A DNA stretch of 64,000 nt from positions 1 through 64,000 of the forward strand of contig CALTDI010000010.1 in the NCBI GenBank assembly GCA_943842505.1, written 5' to 3'. The stretch is from an uncultured Pseudomonadales bacterium (GTDB lineage: Bacteria > Pseudomonadota > Gammaproteobacteria > Pseudomonadales > Pseudohongiellaceae). Numbering within the stretch: position 1 is the first letter of the stretch; each line of letters opens with the position of its first letter. The notes below the pieces were generated by a model. The model was not told the origin of the DNA, did not search any database, and worked only from the letters and a program-made list of their open reading frames with translations. A program made the position numbers and the translations under genes. This document shows positions 24,299 through 33,937 of the stretch, one piece after another.

Positions 24299-25359
24299 GA
24301 GTAACCCTCCCCAAATATTGCGTGCACCATCTTTGAAACAGTGCGATGTTTGTGATCCTCGGTCAGATGACTGTACCGCTTAGTCATCGAGATCGACTTG
24401 TGACCCAAAATGTCTCCGATTTCTCTGAGTCCAGCGCCACTCATGGCAAGGTAGCTAGCCGCGGTGTGTCTAAGATCGTGGAATCTGAAATCTTTGAGGT
24501 CGGCTTTTGCCCTGATCAGCTGCCAGGCATGATCAATCTCAAAAAGGTGTGACGGTCTCGCGCTCACGTGGGAGGGAAAGACCAACGCGTTGGCATCGAG
24601 CGGTCGGACTTTGCCCCACTTGCGAAGAGAAGTCAGAGTGACGTCTGCCAAGGGAACAGAGCGGCTCTCGCTATTCTTTGAGTCTCGTATGATCAGTCTG
24701 CGCAATTTAAAATCGCAGTCAGACCAGCGCAGATTCAGAATTTCGCCGCGGCGCATGCCGGTGGTAAGCGCGATCAGAATAATGACCTGCATCTCGGGGT
24801 ATTTTGGTAGCGAAGTACTTGCTTGAAGTAATCCCTCCCGCTCCGAATCACTCAGGAATCGCGTTCGCCCGCGCGGCTCTCTAAACTTCTTCACCTTGAG
24901 GGCTGGATTCTTGTCGATCCATTCCAGCTCAGTGACTGCGAAGCTTAATGCCGCGCTGAGAGAGGCGAGATAGCGGTTCGTCGTCGAATCTGATTTGGTA
25001 GCGCGTAATTTCTCGCGTGCTGTTCGAATTTCATAGGACGAAAGCTCATGGAGGAGGGTACTGCCTATCTCCGCGCGCCAAAAACTAAGATGTGCTATCC
25101 GGTTGTAGGAGTCTTTCAGTCGTTTGACGATGTCGTCTTCGTATAAATCAAAGACATCATCCACCCTATATTTCTTGAATGCCGCACCTGTATTCAGTCT
25201 GCCTTCAACCAACGCAGCTTCAGTCGTAGAAGCCCACTGCCTTGCTTCGGTCTTGTTGGGAAATGATTTGCTCAGAACCGGCAGATGGTTGCGCCTGATA
25301 CGAACGCGCCAGGAAATCTTGCCGGTATGGGGGGAAATACGTTTATTAAAAGAGGCCAT
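24295..25359 (-). CDS. Phage-type tyrosine integrase next to the tRNA
   Basis: The 354-residue protein has an AP2-like N-terminus (ISWRVRIRRNHLPVLSKSF), a SAM-like core-binding part, and the catalytic set R in LTTGMRRGEILNLRW, HDLRHTAASYL, GHKSISMTKRYSHL with the tyrosine. It is the first gene of the operon and faces the tRNA 3' end from 234 bp away, the usual place for a tRNA-targeting island integrase. It probably recognises the 65-bp block at 25576-25640. Confidence 0.9.
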   Translation of the reverse strand: MASFNKRISPHTGKISWRVRIRRNHLPVLSKSFPNKTEARQWASTTEAALVEGRLNTGAAFKKYRVDDVFDLYEDDIVKRLKDSYNRIAHLSFWRAEIGSTLLHELSSYEIRTAREKLRATKSDSTTNRYLASLSAALSFAVTELEWIDKNPALKVKKFREPRGRTRFLSDSEREGLLQASTSLPKYPEMQVIILIALTTGMRRGEILNLRWSDCDFKLRRLIIRDSKNSESRSVPLADVTLTSLRKWGKVRPLDANALVFPSHVSARPSHLFEIDHAWQLIRAKADLKDFRFHDLRHTAASYLAMSGAGLREIGDILGHKSISMTKRYSHLTEDHKHRTVSKMVHAIFGEGYS

Positions 25360-25373
25360 GCGCTACATACCCT

Positions 25374-25392
25374 CGCGGTATCAGTCACCGCG
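25374..25392. promoter_or_regulatory. Inverted repeat upstream of the integrase, possible operator
   Basis: CGCGGT (25374-25379) and ACCGCG (25387-25392) form a perfect 6-bp inverted repeat with a 7-bp spacer, 15-33 bp before the integrase start. Placement between promoter and start suits a repressor site, perhaps for one of the operon's HTH proteins. It could also be an mRNA hairpin. Confidence 0.35.
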
Positions 25393-25527
25393 AATAAGAT
25401 TAGGTTTGTGAAACGCATGGCTGTTTGTTTAGAGTGGGGCCACGTTACTTCTTGCCACTGAGGTTTAAGCTAATACTGTCTTTTCTCAAAAGCAAGTCGG
25501 TAGGCATGGTTTTGGGCCAGGACTAAT

Positions 25528-25547
25528 GGTCCAAATTTGGTCCAAAT
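25528..25547. promoter_or_regulatory. Possible integrase arm-type sites beside the tRNA
   Basis: GGTCCAAATTTGGTCCAAAT, two half-overlapping copies of TTTGGACC on the minus strand, 30-50 bp from the attachment block. The same motif occurs at 8227-8256 beside copy A. The match supports one attP whose two arms were split between these loci. Confidence 0.45.
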
Positions 25548-25575
25548 CGACTGGGGTGTTACTGCGAGGGGTGTG

Positions 25576-25640
25576 TAACTTATTGATTTAATTGGTGGGC
25601 CCACCTGGACTCGAACCCCGGACAAACGGATTATGAGTCC
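25576..25640 (-). repeat. Attachment block overlapping the tRNA 3' half
   Basis: These 65 bp read, on the minus strand, from the anticodon stem of the tRNA to 17 bp past its CCA. They match copy A (8370-8434) and copy B (10990-11051) except for CAGG in place of CCTG in the T-stem and one base in the tail. Confidence 0.75.
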
Positions 25641-25669
25641 GCTACTCTAACCAGCTGAGTTATAGGCCC
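25593..25669 (-). tRNA. tRNA with CAU anticodon (elongator Met or Ile2)
   Basis: 77 nt with a 7-bp acceptor stem (GGGCCTA/TGGGCCC), D-arm ACTC/GAGT, anticodon stem GCGGA/TCCGT with loop CTCATAA, A73 and encoded CCA. Both elongator Met and lysidine-modified Ile2 tRNAs have CAU and cannot be told apart here with confidence. The T-stem is CGGGG against CCAGG, with two mismatches, whereas the detached copies carry the well-paired CCCTG. The 3' part therefore seems to have been exchanged during integration. The 278 bp on its right (25670-25947) show no gene. Confidence 0.85.
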
Positions 25670-25947
25670 ATTTGTCTTCGCCTGACACTCGTACTCCTCG
25701 TTGTCCAAATTTTCTCACTCGGTTACGTACCAATGTACGCTCCCTCACTCTAAAATTCGTACGCTTCGATTACGAGCGTCATGCTATGCCAAACAGTTTT
25801 ATCTTAGCCTGAAAACTTGAGTTTTCGAATTTCTGGCTTCGATGAAAGCTTCTTAATATTCACCCTAGCATTCTGTTAGATATCTCAGAACTGCTGTGGC
25901 TACAAAAGGAACTGAATTCTACTTAATTATACGGCTGCTGGTAAGCC

Positions 25948-26685
25948 CTAAAATCCAGCTGCGTTCGCTTTTTCTACTGCCTTGAAGTCTGCCTGTACGC
26001 CTTTAGCGAATTGTACGGCGAAAGGGTCTGGGTAGATATCCTCAGAACCCTTGGCGATCTCCTCATAGACATGTATGGCAACCGAATCAGGCGATACCTT
26101 GTCCATGGGCACATTCTTGGCCATGTCAGTGTCGACTGGGCCCGGGAAGACGCCAAAGACTAGGGTGTTCTGTGCTGCCAGCTCGACTCGTAGAGCCTGC
26201 GTGAGCGAGCGGCCAGCGGCTTTCGATGCGGAGTAGCCCGGTGCGAATGCAAAGTTGCTCAGGGCTGCTACCGAGAGGATATTGATGATGGCGCCGCCAC
26301 CGTTTGCCTTGAGGATCGGAGCGAAGGCAGAAGACATATTCATCATGCCGAAATAGTTCACCTCCATCTCCATGCGCTGGCCAGCCGGGTTGGGGTTGTT
26401 CACAGCAGGGCCGCCGCCACCCATGCCTGAGTTGTTGATCAGAATATCGACATCGCCAGCTGCTGCTGCGGCATCGATATGGTCCTGATTAGTAACGTCC
26501 AGGGTAATAGGTACTATTTTGTCGCCGTATTGAGCGATGAGTTCAGCCAGTGTCGATTCATCTCTTGCGCCTGCATAGACTTTCTTAGCCCCCATCTCTA
26601 GAGCCTGTATAGCGAAGCTCTTGCCGATGCCGCGGTTTGAGCCTGATATTAAGACAACGCTGTCTTTGACTGATACGCTTGGCAT
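25948..26685 (-). CDS. Short-chain dehydrogenase/reductase
   Basis: The 245-residue protein shows the classical SDR pattern: nucleotide-binding SGSNRGIG (14-21), NNSG (84-87), catalytic Ser138 and Y151-S-A-S-K155. It is an NAD(P)H-dependent oxidoreductase of unknown substrate. It lies just downstream of rpoD on the same strand, past a hairpin terminator, so it is probably transcribed separately. It marks the start of ordinary core sequence to the right of the island. Confidence 0.85.
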   Translation of the reverse strand: MPSVSVKDSVVLISGSNRGIGKSFAIQALEMGAKKVYAGARDESTLAELIAQYGDKIVPITLDVTNQDHIDAAAAAGDVDILINNSGMGGGGPAVNNPNPAGQRMEMEVNYFGMMNMSSAFAPILKANGGGAIINILSVAALSNFAFAPGYSASKAAGRSLTQALRVELAAQNTLVFGVFPGPVDTDMAKNVPMDKVSPDSVAIHVYEEIAKGSEDIYPDPFAVQFAKGVQADFKAVEKANAAGF

Positions 26686-26776
26686 GAATACTCCGGGAAC
26701 AATTTAGTAGATGTGATTGGTGAGCTATTGCGGTTGCTGTTTCAAAATTCGGCAGAGGTGATTCGGAATAATGATT

Positions 26777-26811
26777 CCTGGTCTCCATCACTTTGGGTAG
26801 TGAAGACCAGG
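26777..26811 (-). terminator. Hairpin terminator after rpoD
   Basis: CCTGGTCT (26777-26784) pairs perfectly with AGACCAGG (26804-26811). An inner TCACT/AGTGA helix extends it across a small bulge. It lies 10 bp after the rpoD stop on the minus strand. The following bases (AATCATTATT) are only moderately T-rich. Confidence 0.55.
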
Positions 26812-26820
26812 AGTTGGGAA

Positions 26821-28647
26821 TTACTCGTCTAGAAAGCTACGAAGATGATCTGAACGGGTCGGATGTCGCAGCTTGCGTAGCGCCTTCGCTTCTATCTGAC
26901 GGATGCGCTCACGGGTTACATCGAACTGCTTGCCCACTTCTTCCAGCGTGTGATCGGTGTTCATGTCGATGCCGAAACGCATCCTCAGTACCTTGGCCTC
27001 TCTGGCAGTTAGACTGCCCAGTACATCCTTGGTTGCTTCGCGCAGGCCTTCATCGATAGATGAATCTACCGGTGAGTCGACAGTCGCATCCTCGATAAAA
27101 TCGCCCAAGTGTGAGTCTTCGTCATCACCGATAGGCGTCTCCATTGAGATTGGCTCTTTCGCGATCTTCAGCACGCGACGCACTTTGTCTTCCGACATGT
27201 CCATGCGCTCGCCCAGTTCTTCTGGCGTAGGCTCGCGGCCCTTCTCATGCACCATCTGGCGTGAGATTCGATTTAGCTTATTAATCGTCTCAATCATGTG
27301 AACCGGGATACGAATCGTTCGTGCCTGGTCGGCGATGGAGCGAGTGATAGCCTGTCGAATCCACCATGTGGCATAGGTTGAGAACTTGTAACCGCGACGG
27401 TACTCAAACTTGTCTACGGCCTTCATCAAGCCGATGTTGCCTTCCTGAATCAGGTCCAGAAACTGGAGTCCGCGGTTTGTGTATTTCTTCGCGATAGAGA
27501 TAACCAAGCGCAGGTTAGCCTCGACCATCTCCTTCTTCGCGCGTCGCGACTTCGCCTCGCCAATCGACATCTGTCGATTAATATCCTTGATCTCGCCAAT
27601 CAGAAGACCGGTCTCTTCTTCGATAATACGAATCTTCTTCTGTGCACGCAGAACTTCGGTCTTCACGTTAACCAGCAGTTCCGAGTACGCTTCTTTTTCC
27701 TTGATGTGCTTGTCAATCCACTTCGCATTGACTTCGTTGCCAGGAAAGCTGGCAATGAAAACTTTGCGCGGCATTTTTGCGCTGCGTATGCACAGGCTCA
27801 TGATAGTGCGTTCGTGGCGGCGTAATCGTGTAAGTACGGCGCGCACATGGCTTAGCAAGGGCTCGAACTGGCGTGGCGTTAACTTGAAGCTCTTGAACAC
27901 TTCGCCTAGCTTCTCTAACTCTTCTCTAGACTTCTCATGCTCGCGCCCGCGCTTACCTACTACGGCGCTAGTCAGTTCGTATTGCACGCGTAATTCTGTA
28001 AAACGAATCTTCGCTTCTTCAGGGTCTGGTCCAACGGGCGTTTCATCTTCGTCGTCATCGGCATCTGCTTTCTCTTGAGCCGTCTGCTGACTAACCGCCG
28101 GCGGGCCTATTGGGATTTCTTCATCGGAAGTATCCAGGTAGCCGGTTATGAGTTCATTCAGTCTGCGTTCTTCGCTATCGATCAGCGCGTATTCGTTGAG
28201 TACATGTTCAACCGTGCCGGGAAAGTAGGCCATAGCCTTCATCAATTCCCGCAGGCCTTCTTCGATTCGCTTGGCGATGACGATCTCGCCCTCGCGTGTC
28301 AGCAATTCAACGGTGCCCATCTCACGCATATACATGCGCACTGGGTCGGTAGTGCGGCCGGCCTCGTTCTCGACTGCGGCGAGTGCGGCGGCAGCTTCTG
28401 CGGCGGCAACTTCGTCTGCACCTGAATCATTTTCTTCGTTGAGCAATAGTGCATCGGCATCCGGTGCCGCTTCAAACACCTTGATACCCATGTCGTTAAT
28501 CATCTGAATGATGTCTTCGACTTGATCCGGATCGGAGATGGATTCGGGAAGGTGGTCGTTGACCTCGGAATAGGTTAGATACCCCTGTTCCTTACCCTTC
28601 GCGATTAGTGCTTTAAGGCTGGATTGTGGTGCGATTAGATCTGCCAT
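26821..28647 (-). CDS. rpoD: RNA polymerase primary sigma factor RpoD (sigma-70)
   Basis: The 608-residue length is normal for gammaproteobacteria. Region 1.1 is at the start, with an acidic non-conserved insert. Region 2 follows with [20 protein letters not shown] and [20 protein letters not shown] (core binding and -10 recognition), then region 3 and region 4.2 with [20 protein letters not shown] (-35 recognition). It directs RNA polymerase to housekeeping promoters. It ends the rpsU-yqeY-dnaG-rpoD cluster and is 173 bp from dnaG. Confidence 0.97.
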   Translation of the reverse strand: MADLIAPQSSLKALIAKGKEQGYLTYSEVNDHLPESISDPDQVEDIIQMINDMGIKVFEAAPDADALLLNEENDSGADEVAAAEAAAALAAVENEAGRTTDPVRMYMREMGTVELLTREGEIVIAKRIEEGLRELMKAMAYFPGTVEHVLNEYALIDSEERRLNELITGYLDTSDEEIPIGPPAVSQQTAQEKADADDDEDETPVGPDPEEAKIRFTELRVQYELTSAVVGKRGREHEKSREELEKLGEVFKSFKLTPRQFEPLLSHVRAVLTRLRRHERTIMSLCIRSAKMPRKVFIASFPGNEVNAKWIDKHIKEKEAYSELLVNVKTEVLRAQKKIRIIEEETGLLIGEIKDINRQMSIGEAKSRRAKKEMVEANLRLVISIAKKYTNRGLQFLDLIQEGNIGLMKAVDKFEYRRGYKFSTYATWWIRQAITRSIADQARTIRIPVHMIETINKLNRISRQMVHEKGREPTPEELGERMDMSEDKVRRVLKIAKEPISMETPIGDDEDSHLGDFIEDATVDSPVDSSIDEGLREATKDVLGSLTAREAKVLRMRFGIDMNTDHTLEEVGKQFDVTRERIRQIEAKALRKLRHPTRSDHLRSFLDE

Positions 28648-28820
28648 GAACTCTCGTCTCCCTGACGCCGGGGCCAGGTAGTGGGTGTATAAAAGTTAGC
28701 CGAGCATTATACAGGTTTAGAACCCGGCTTGTATATCGCTGAACTGGCTAAATTACGCTCCGTTCAGGACTACTAAGATGGGGCTGGATGGCTTTTTTTT
28801 CAAGCTATTGGGGCGCAGAC

Positions 28821-30720
28821 TCAGCTAGCGGCTGGCGGCGGTTCCTCGCTGGGTGAGCCGCTAGGGCCGGCTCCAAATTTCGAGTTGAGGGCTTCTCTTC
28901 GCTTCTGCGATTCGAGTTTCTTAATTACATCTGACAGTATCTTGTCAACAATCTGCAGAAACTCTTGCTCCAGGCCTTCTACAGGGGTGATGTTTTCACT
29001 CTTCAGTCGTGTTATCTGGTTGCCGAAGGGAGAGCCGCTGCAGTAACCGAGAAGGGTGGGGGTATCGGTTTCCGGGTCGCGCTTTATCATTCCGATGAGG
29101 GATAGGAGTAACTGGCGTCCCTCATCGCCGGCAGAATGCAGGGGCGATAGATCCTGCGTGATCGCCATAGCCACTTCAGGGTTCTGCAGTAGCAGTTCGA
29201 TCGCCTTTACCGCAGCAGGTTTGCGGTAGACGTTGAGCTTAGAGCTGGCCGCTTGTTTGGGGCGTGGCGTCCAAGACTCTGATGACGGCGTCATGGCTGT
29301 GTCAAAGTCTGTGGAATCCGGTCCACTCGCGAACGGCGGCGATGGCGGAGGAGGGGCGGTATTGCTTTCCTTACGCGGTGCCTGTGCCTGTTGCAGCTTG
29401 TCCAATGATTCGCTGGCAACACCCAGGGTCTCGGAGAGCTTGTCCAGCATCAGCTGACCATAGATTCCTTTGGGGAACTTGGCGATCAGTGGTTTCGCGA
29501 CATTACTCAATCGCGCTCGACCCTCTATCGTCTTGATATCGAGCCCCTCAGACAGCTTGTCGAAGAAAAACTGTTCCAGCGGTGTCGCCTGTTCAATGAG
29601 CTTGTTGAACTCTTCCTCACCAATCTTGCGTACCAGTGTGTCCGGGTCTTCTCCTTCGGGCAGGAATAAAAACTTCACCTGACGGCCATCTTGCATCTCC
29701 GGCAGGCTGGCCTCCAGCGCTCTCCATGCCGCGGTTCTGCCCGCATTGTCGCCATCGAAGCAAAACACTACCTCGGGAACGAGACGAAAGAGTCGTAGTC
29801 AGGTGTCGGTCGCTGGTGGCGGTGCCCAGAGTGGCCACCGAATTGCGAATGCCCATCTGCGCCAGGGCAATTACATCCATATAGCCTTCTACGATGAGGA
29901 TGCGTTTGAGCTTGTTATTGGATTTCTTCGCCTCGAAGAGTCCGTAGAGTTCGGCGCCCTTGTGAAAGACTGGAGTCTCTGGGGAGTTTAGATACTTGGG
30001 TTTGTCATCGCCCAAGACGCGTCCGCCGAAGGCGATGGTGCGGCCGCGGCTATCACGGATCGGGAAGATGATCCTGTGGCGAAAGCGGTCGTAGTAGCGC
30101 GTTTCCTCGGCGTTGGCATTGTCGCCGCTGCCCGAGCCGCGTGATTCTTTCTCAACGACGAGGCCGGCCTTGAGCAGAGTCTGCTGGGCGCTCGCTCCGT
30201 CGGCAGTCGCCTTAAGCAGATTGTCCCAGCCGGGCGGGGCATAGCCTATGGAGAAATCTCTGGCCACCTCGCCACTTACCCCGCGCGACTTTAAATAGTC
30301 GACGGCGGACTTGCGCTGTTCGTGGTGACGCAGTTGATTGCAATAGAACTTGCTTGCCTCTTCGAGTACTTCGAATAGCTTGCTGTTTTCCGATTGCCTG
30401 CGGGTGGCGGCGGCACTCTCTTCGCGAGGGACTTCCATGCCATTGTCACGGGCAAGAGACTCCACGGCCTGGGGAAAATCCACCTGGTCGAAGTTCATGA
30501 TGAAGCCGATGGCATTCCCGCCGGCACCACAGCCGAAGCAGTAATAGAATTGGCGCTCGGGTTGTACGCTAAATGACGGTGTTTTTTCTTTATGGAAAGG
30601 GCAGCAGGCCGAATAGTTCTTGCCGGACTTCTTCAGCGTGACTCGCTTATCCACAACATCCACGATATCTGCTCGGCTGAGAAGATCATCGATAAATGTC
30701 TGAGGTATTAGTCCTGCCAT
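28821..30720 (-). CDS. dnaG: DNA primase DnaG, interrupted by a one-base frameshift
   Basis: The start is MAGLIPQTFIDDLLSRADIV at 30720. The CHC2 zinc-binding domain (C-x2-H at about 40-43, C-x2-C at 61-64) recognises the template. The TOPRIM domain follows with ILIVEGYMDVIALAQ and FCFDGDNAGR (metal-binding acidic residues). The C-terminal helicase-binding domain is long and Pro-rich at its linker. The frame breaks after ATSDRHLTT: removing one base near 29793 restores LFRLVPEVVFCFDGD. As primase is essential, a sequencing or assembly error is more likely than inactivation. Confidence 0.9.
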
Positions 30721-30945
30721 AGTAAAAGAATCCAAGAGTCCGATCTGTTGAGTCTTTAATCTAGCCAAGCGCATGCCCGGCAAATCAGACTGACGCTACA
30801 TTGTATCGAAATCTAGGTGTAGTTGCTGCGCGAGCAGCATGCCAATTTACACAGCCTAAAAGGAAAAACTAGAGAGAACGGAGAGAGGCCAGAAAGAGAC
30901 TAAGAGAGAGGCCCGAGGTCGGGGGTAGATACGACGTTATTCTGG

Positions 30946-31398
30946 CTAGGCCAGTAGTGCTTTGATCTGCTTGCTGACTTCAGCCATGTCGGCGCGGCCG
31001 ACCACCTGGGGACGAACGAGGTTCATTACCTTGCCCATTTCTTTCATAGTAGTCGCACCCGACTCGCTAACAGCAGCCTGTATGATCTGCCCGAGTTCGT
31101 CCGCTTCTAGTGCCTGCGGCAGGAATTCCTGGATGACTTCTATCTCGAATTGTTCCTGAGCGACTAGCTCCGGCCTGTCCGCCGCTGCATATTGGCGTAT
31201 CGATTCGCGGCGCTGCTTAATCATCTTGTCCAGAATGCCAATCACACGCGCATCATCAGGGTCGATTCGCTCATCCACTTCCACGCGCTTAATCTCAGAC
31301 AGCGCGAGGCGGATAGTGCCCAGACGAGGCTTATCTTTAGCTCGCATGGCATCTTTCATGGCGTTGGTAAATGCTTCTTTGAGAGGGCTGTCAGACAT
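30946..31398 (-). CDS. YqeY-like (GatB/YqeY domain) protein
   Basis: About 150 residues starting MSDSPLKEAFTNAMKDAMRA; the upstream ATG at 31437 adds a non-homologous stretch. Helical repeats RLGTIRLALSEIKRVEVDER and KQRRESIRQYAAADRPELVA match the YqeY family, which shares the tail domain of the GatB amidotransferase subunit. The C-terminus carries the glycine-rich MKEMGKVM. Its role is unclear; it is usually found between rpsU and dnaG, as here. Confidence 0.85.
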   Translation of the reverse strand: MSDSPLKEAFTNAMKDAMRAKDKPRLGTIRLALSEIKRVEVDERIDPDDARVIGILDKMIKQRRESIRQYAAADRPELVAQEQFEIEVIQEFLPQALEADELGQIIQAAVSESGATTMKEMGKVMNLVRPQVVGRADMAEVSKQIKALLA

Positions 31399-31464
31399 GA
31401 GAATCCGGGGACCTGCAGACAGCAGGAGGGCAAGCATTAAGACTATGCTCGCCCGGTGGCAAGA

Positions 31465-31680
31465 TTAGTACAGGCGTTGGCTCTTTTTGCTTTCGCGTTG
31501 TACTTTCTTCAAATGACGTTTAACAGCCGCGGCTGCTTTGCGCTTGCGCACCGAAGTGGGCTTCTCGTAGAACTCTCTACGTCTAACTTCAGCTAGGACT
31601 CCTGCTTTCTCGCAAGAGCGCTTGAAGCGGCGTAGGGCCACATCGAAGGGCTCGTTATCTTTAAGTTTTACCTGGGGCAT
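31465..31680 (-). CDS. rpsU: Small-subunit ribosomal protein bS21
   Basis: A 71-residue basic protein starting [20 protein letters not shown] (the frame opens 12 bp earlier). [20 protein letters not shown] is diagnostic of bS21, which contacts the anti-Shine-Dalgarno end of 16S rRNA and assists initiation. It is the first gene of the cluster leading to dnaG and rpoD. The 254-bp gap to the divergent tsaD (31693-31947) probably holds both promoters. Confidence 0.97.
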   Translation of the reverse strand: MPQVKLKDNEPFDVALRRFKRSCEKAGVLAEVRRREFYEKPTSVRKRKAAAAVKRHLKKVQRESKKSQRLY

Positions 31681-31947
31681 CGAACTAAACACCTACCTTA
31701 ATAGTTTTGCTGTTAATTTTGTGTAAACCAGCTAGTTTACTTGTCGTTCCGGCCTTGTTACCCATAAACTTGGTGGCGCGGAATTACAGGGGCGCTTATA
31801 TTAATGCCCCAACGCCCTAATTGCAAAAGAATTAGCCCGATTTGACTTGGATTTCGGCCGATTTACTGTGAATTAGGGATATGCCGCCATATTTGGCATG
31901 ATTGCGTCTTTCCCTAGGCCCTGATTGAAACTGAGAGAGTTAATTCG

Positions 31948-32976
31948 TTGATAGTACTTGGTATTGAAACATCCTGTGATGAGACCGGTGTGGCCCTGTA
32001 TGACAGCGAGCGTGGGCTGCTGGCAGACTGCCTCTACAGCCAGATCGATATCCATGCGCAATATGGCGGTGTTATTCCCGAATTAGCCTCACGTGACCAC
32101 ATTCGCAAGACACTGCCGCTGATCAGCGAAGTGATCGACAAGGCAGGCATTAAGCAATCCGACATCGGCGGCGTAGCGTATACAGCAGGGCCGGGTCTGG
32201 TTGGTGCTCTGCTCGTTGGCGCTGCAGTGGGCCGATCCGTCGGCATGGGTTGGGATGTGCCTACTATAGGCGTGCATCACATGGAAGGTCATTTGTTGGC
32301 TCCCATGCTCGAAGCGTTGCCGCCAGAGTTCCCGTTTGTGGCCCTGCTAGTCTCTGGCGGTCATACGCAGTTGGTGCAGGTCGAGGGCATCGGTCGCTAC
32401 TCGCTGTTGGGTGAGTCACTCGACGATGCCGCTGGGGAGGCCTTCGACAAAGTAGGCAAGATGTTGGGCCTGCCTTACCCCGGGGGTCCCCATGTGGCGA
32501 AGCTGGCCTTGCAGGGAGTGACGGGAAAGTTCACTTTCCCACGCCCGATGACGAACCGCCCTGGCCTGGATTTCAGTTTCAGCGGTTTGAAAACGGCGGT
32601 GCGCACCGCTATTTCTGAGGCAGTTGATGCCGATGGAAATTTAGATGATCGGCAACGTGCAGACATCGCTCGCGGATTCGAGGAGGCGGTAGTAGCCACC
32701 CTGGCGATTAAGTGTTCTCGGGCCCTGCAACAAACCGGAATGCACACCCTGATTATCGCCGGGGGCGTTTCGGCAAACCTGCAGCTGCGTGAAGTACTGG
32801 AAAATACAGTCGCGAAGCACAATGCGAAACTTTTCTACGCGCAGCCTAGATTCTGTACGGATAACGGCGCCATGATCGCCTATGCAGGCTGTCAGCGATT
32901 GTTGGCCGGCCAGGCAGATGACCTGGAAATACGCGCACAACCGCGCTGGTCGCTGGAGGCTCTGCCTGCCATCTAG
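31948..32976 (+). CDS. tsaD: tRNA N6-threonylcarbamoyladenosine transferase TsaD
   Basis: The 342-residue protein begins at a TTG (31948) with [19 protein letters not shown], the ASKHA-fold phosphate-binding start. [11 protein letters not shown] supplies the H-x3-H metal site, and [21 protein letters not shown] and [13 protein letters not shown] complete the family pattern. With TsaB and TsaE it transfers threonylcarbamoyl to A37 of ANN-decoding tRNAs. It starts the plus-strand run tsaD-folB-folK. Confidence 0.95.
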   Translation: MIVLGIETSCDETGVALYDSERGLLADCLYSQIDIHAQYGGVIPELASRDHIRKTLPLISEVIDKAGIKQSDIGGVAYTAGPGLVGALLVGAAVGRSVGMGWDVPTIGVHHMEGHLLAPMLEALPPEFPFVALLVSGGHTQLVQVEGIGRYSLLGESLDDAAGEAFDKVGKMLGLPYPGGPHVAKLALQGVTGKFTFPRPMTNRPGLDFSFSGLKTAVRTAISEAVDADGNLDDRQRADIARGFEEAVVATLAIKCSRALQQTGMHTLIIAGGVSANLQLREVLENTVAKHNAKLFYAQPRFCTDNGAMIAYAGCQRLLAGQADDLEIRAQPRWSLEALPAI

Positions 32977-33008
32977 CTTCTTTTATATTTATGTTTGAAG
33001 GATTAGAA

Positions 33009-33362
33009 ATGGATATCGTTTATATTCGTGAGCTCGAAATTGAAACCATCATAGGCATCTATGACTGGGAACGGGAACAGAAGCAGGTGGTGAGTCTGGA
33101 TCTCGAAATGGGAACCGACATAGGTGCGGCAGCCCGCAGCGAAGATATTGAAAACACATTGAACTACAAGGCAGTCGCAAAGCGGCTGATCGAGTTTATC
33201 GAAGGCTCGGAATTTTTCCTGGTAGAAACGATGGCCGAGAGAATAGCAGAGATCGTGCTAGAGGAATTTTCCGTACCCTGGCTTAAGTTGAGAGTCGGTA
33301 AACCCGGTGCCGTCACCGGCTCCAAAGACGTAGGCGTAATCATTGAACGTGGCAATAGATAG
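33009..33362 (+). CDS. folB: Dihydroneopterin aldolase FolB
   Basis: The start at 33009 (MDIVYIRELEIETIIGIYDW) has GAAGGA upstream and gives the normal 117 residues; the frame opens at 32991. The IGIYDWERE segment and the tail VTGSKDVGVIIER are family hallmarks, with the active-site Glu and Lys. It converts dihydroneopterin to hydroxymethyl-dihydropterin and glycolaldehyde in folate synthesis, feeding FolK. Confidence 0.93.
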   Translation: MDIVYIRELEIETIIGIYDWEREQKQVVSLDLEMGTDIGAAARSEDIENTLNYKAVAKRLIEFIEGSEFFLVETMAERIAEIVLEEFSVPWLKLRVGKPGAVTGSKDVGVIIERGNR

Positions 33363-33401
33363 CTTCAACTGTTCTCTTAACGAGAATTCAAACTACGGAA
33401 A

Positions 33402-33911
33402 TTGCCTGTGACAACGCTGGCCCTGAGCATCGGTAGCAATATAGATGCCGAATCCAATATTCGGGCGGCCGTGAATGAGTTAAGAATGGAGTTTGAAAAC
33501 ATTCGTTGCTCGACTATCTACGAGAGCAAGGCCGTTGGTTTTGATGGGGATAATTTTCTAAACTTTGTGGTGTTGGCAGATACCGACAAAGCGCTAACAG
33601 ACGTCGCTGCTTTTCTGAAACACCTAGAGGACCGACTGGGGCGAGATCGCCAGCAGGTCAGATTCTCCGGCCGTACTATGGATATCGATATCCTGCTCTT
33701 TGGAGATGAGTCCGGCGTTTCCTGTGGTATAGAATTGCCGCGCCCCGAGATCACAGAGAATGCCTATGTGCTGCAACCACTAGCGGAATTATTGCCAGAG
33801 GCGCTTCATCCTGCAACGGGTGTTTCCTATGGAGAGCTGTGGCAGGGCTATGACAAGGCGAAGCAAAAGCTATGGCCGGTGGCACTGGATGCTTCATTAG
33901 GCAAGATCTAG
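33402..33911 (+). CDS. folK: Hydroxymethyl-dihydropterin pyrophosphokinase FolK
   Basis: About 167-169 residues; the start is TTG 33402 or GTG 33408 (MTTLALSIGSNIDAESNIRA). SIGSN at the start and FSGRTMDIDILLFG, with the D-x-D that binds magnesium, identify the family. It uses ATP to pyrophosphorylate 6-hydroxymethyl-dihydropterin before dihydropteroate synthase. It lies 39 bp after folB. Confidence 0.92.
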   Translation: MPVTTLALSIGSNIDAESNIRAAVNELRMEFENIRCSTIYESKAVGFDGDNFLNFVVLADTDKALTDVAAFLKHLEDRLGRDRQQVRFSGRTMDIDILLFGDESGVSCGIELPRPEITENAYVLQPLAELLPEALHPATGVSYGELWQGYDKAKQKLWPVALDASLGKI

Positions 33912-33937
33912 TTCTGGTAGATGGCTAGGGTATCGCG

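Larger units (their letters stand above)
8370..25640. mobile_element. tRNA-anchored genomic island segment with integrase operon and repeat-headed cargo
   Basis: The segment is bounded on the right by the tRNA/attachment block and an integrase facing it, and on the left by an inverted copy of the same block. It contains cargo genes of unknown function, an IS6 element and a three-recombinase operon. The inverted orientation of the two bounding blocks does not fit a simple insertion, which gives direct repeats. The island probably also includes 1-8369, with its outer end beyond the window. Boundaries are inferred. Confidence 0.5.
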
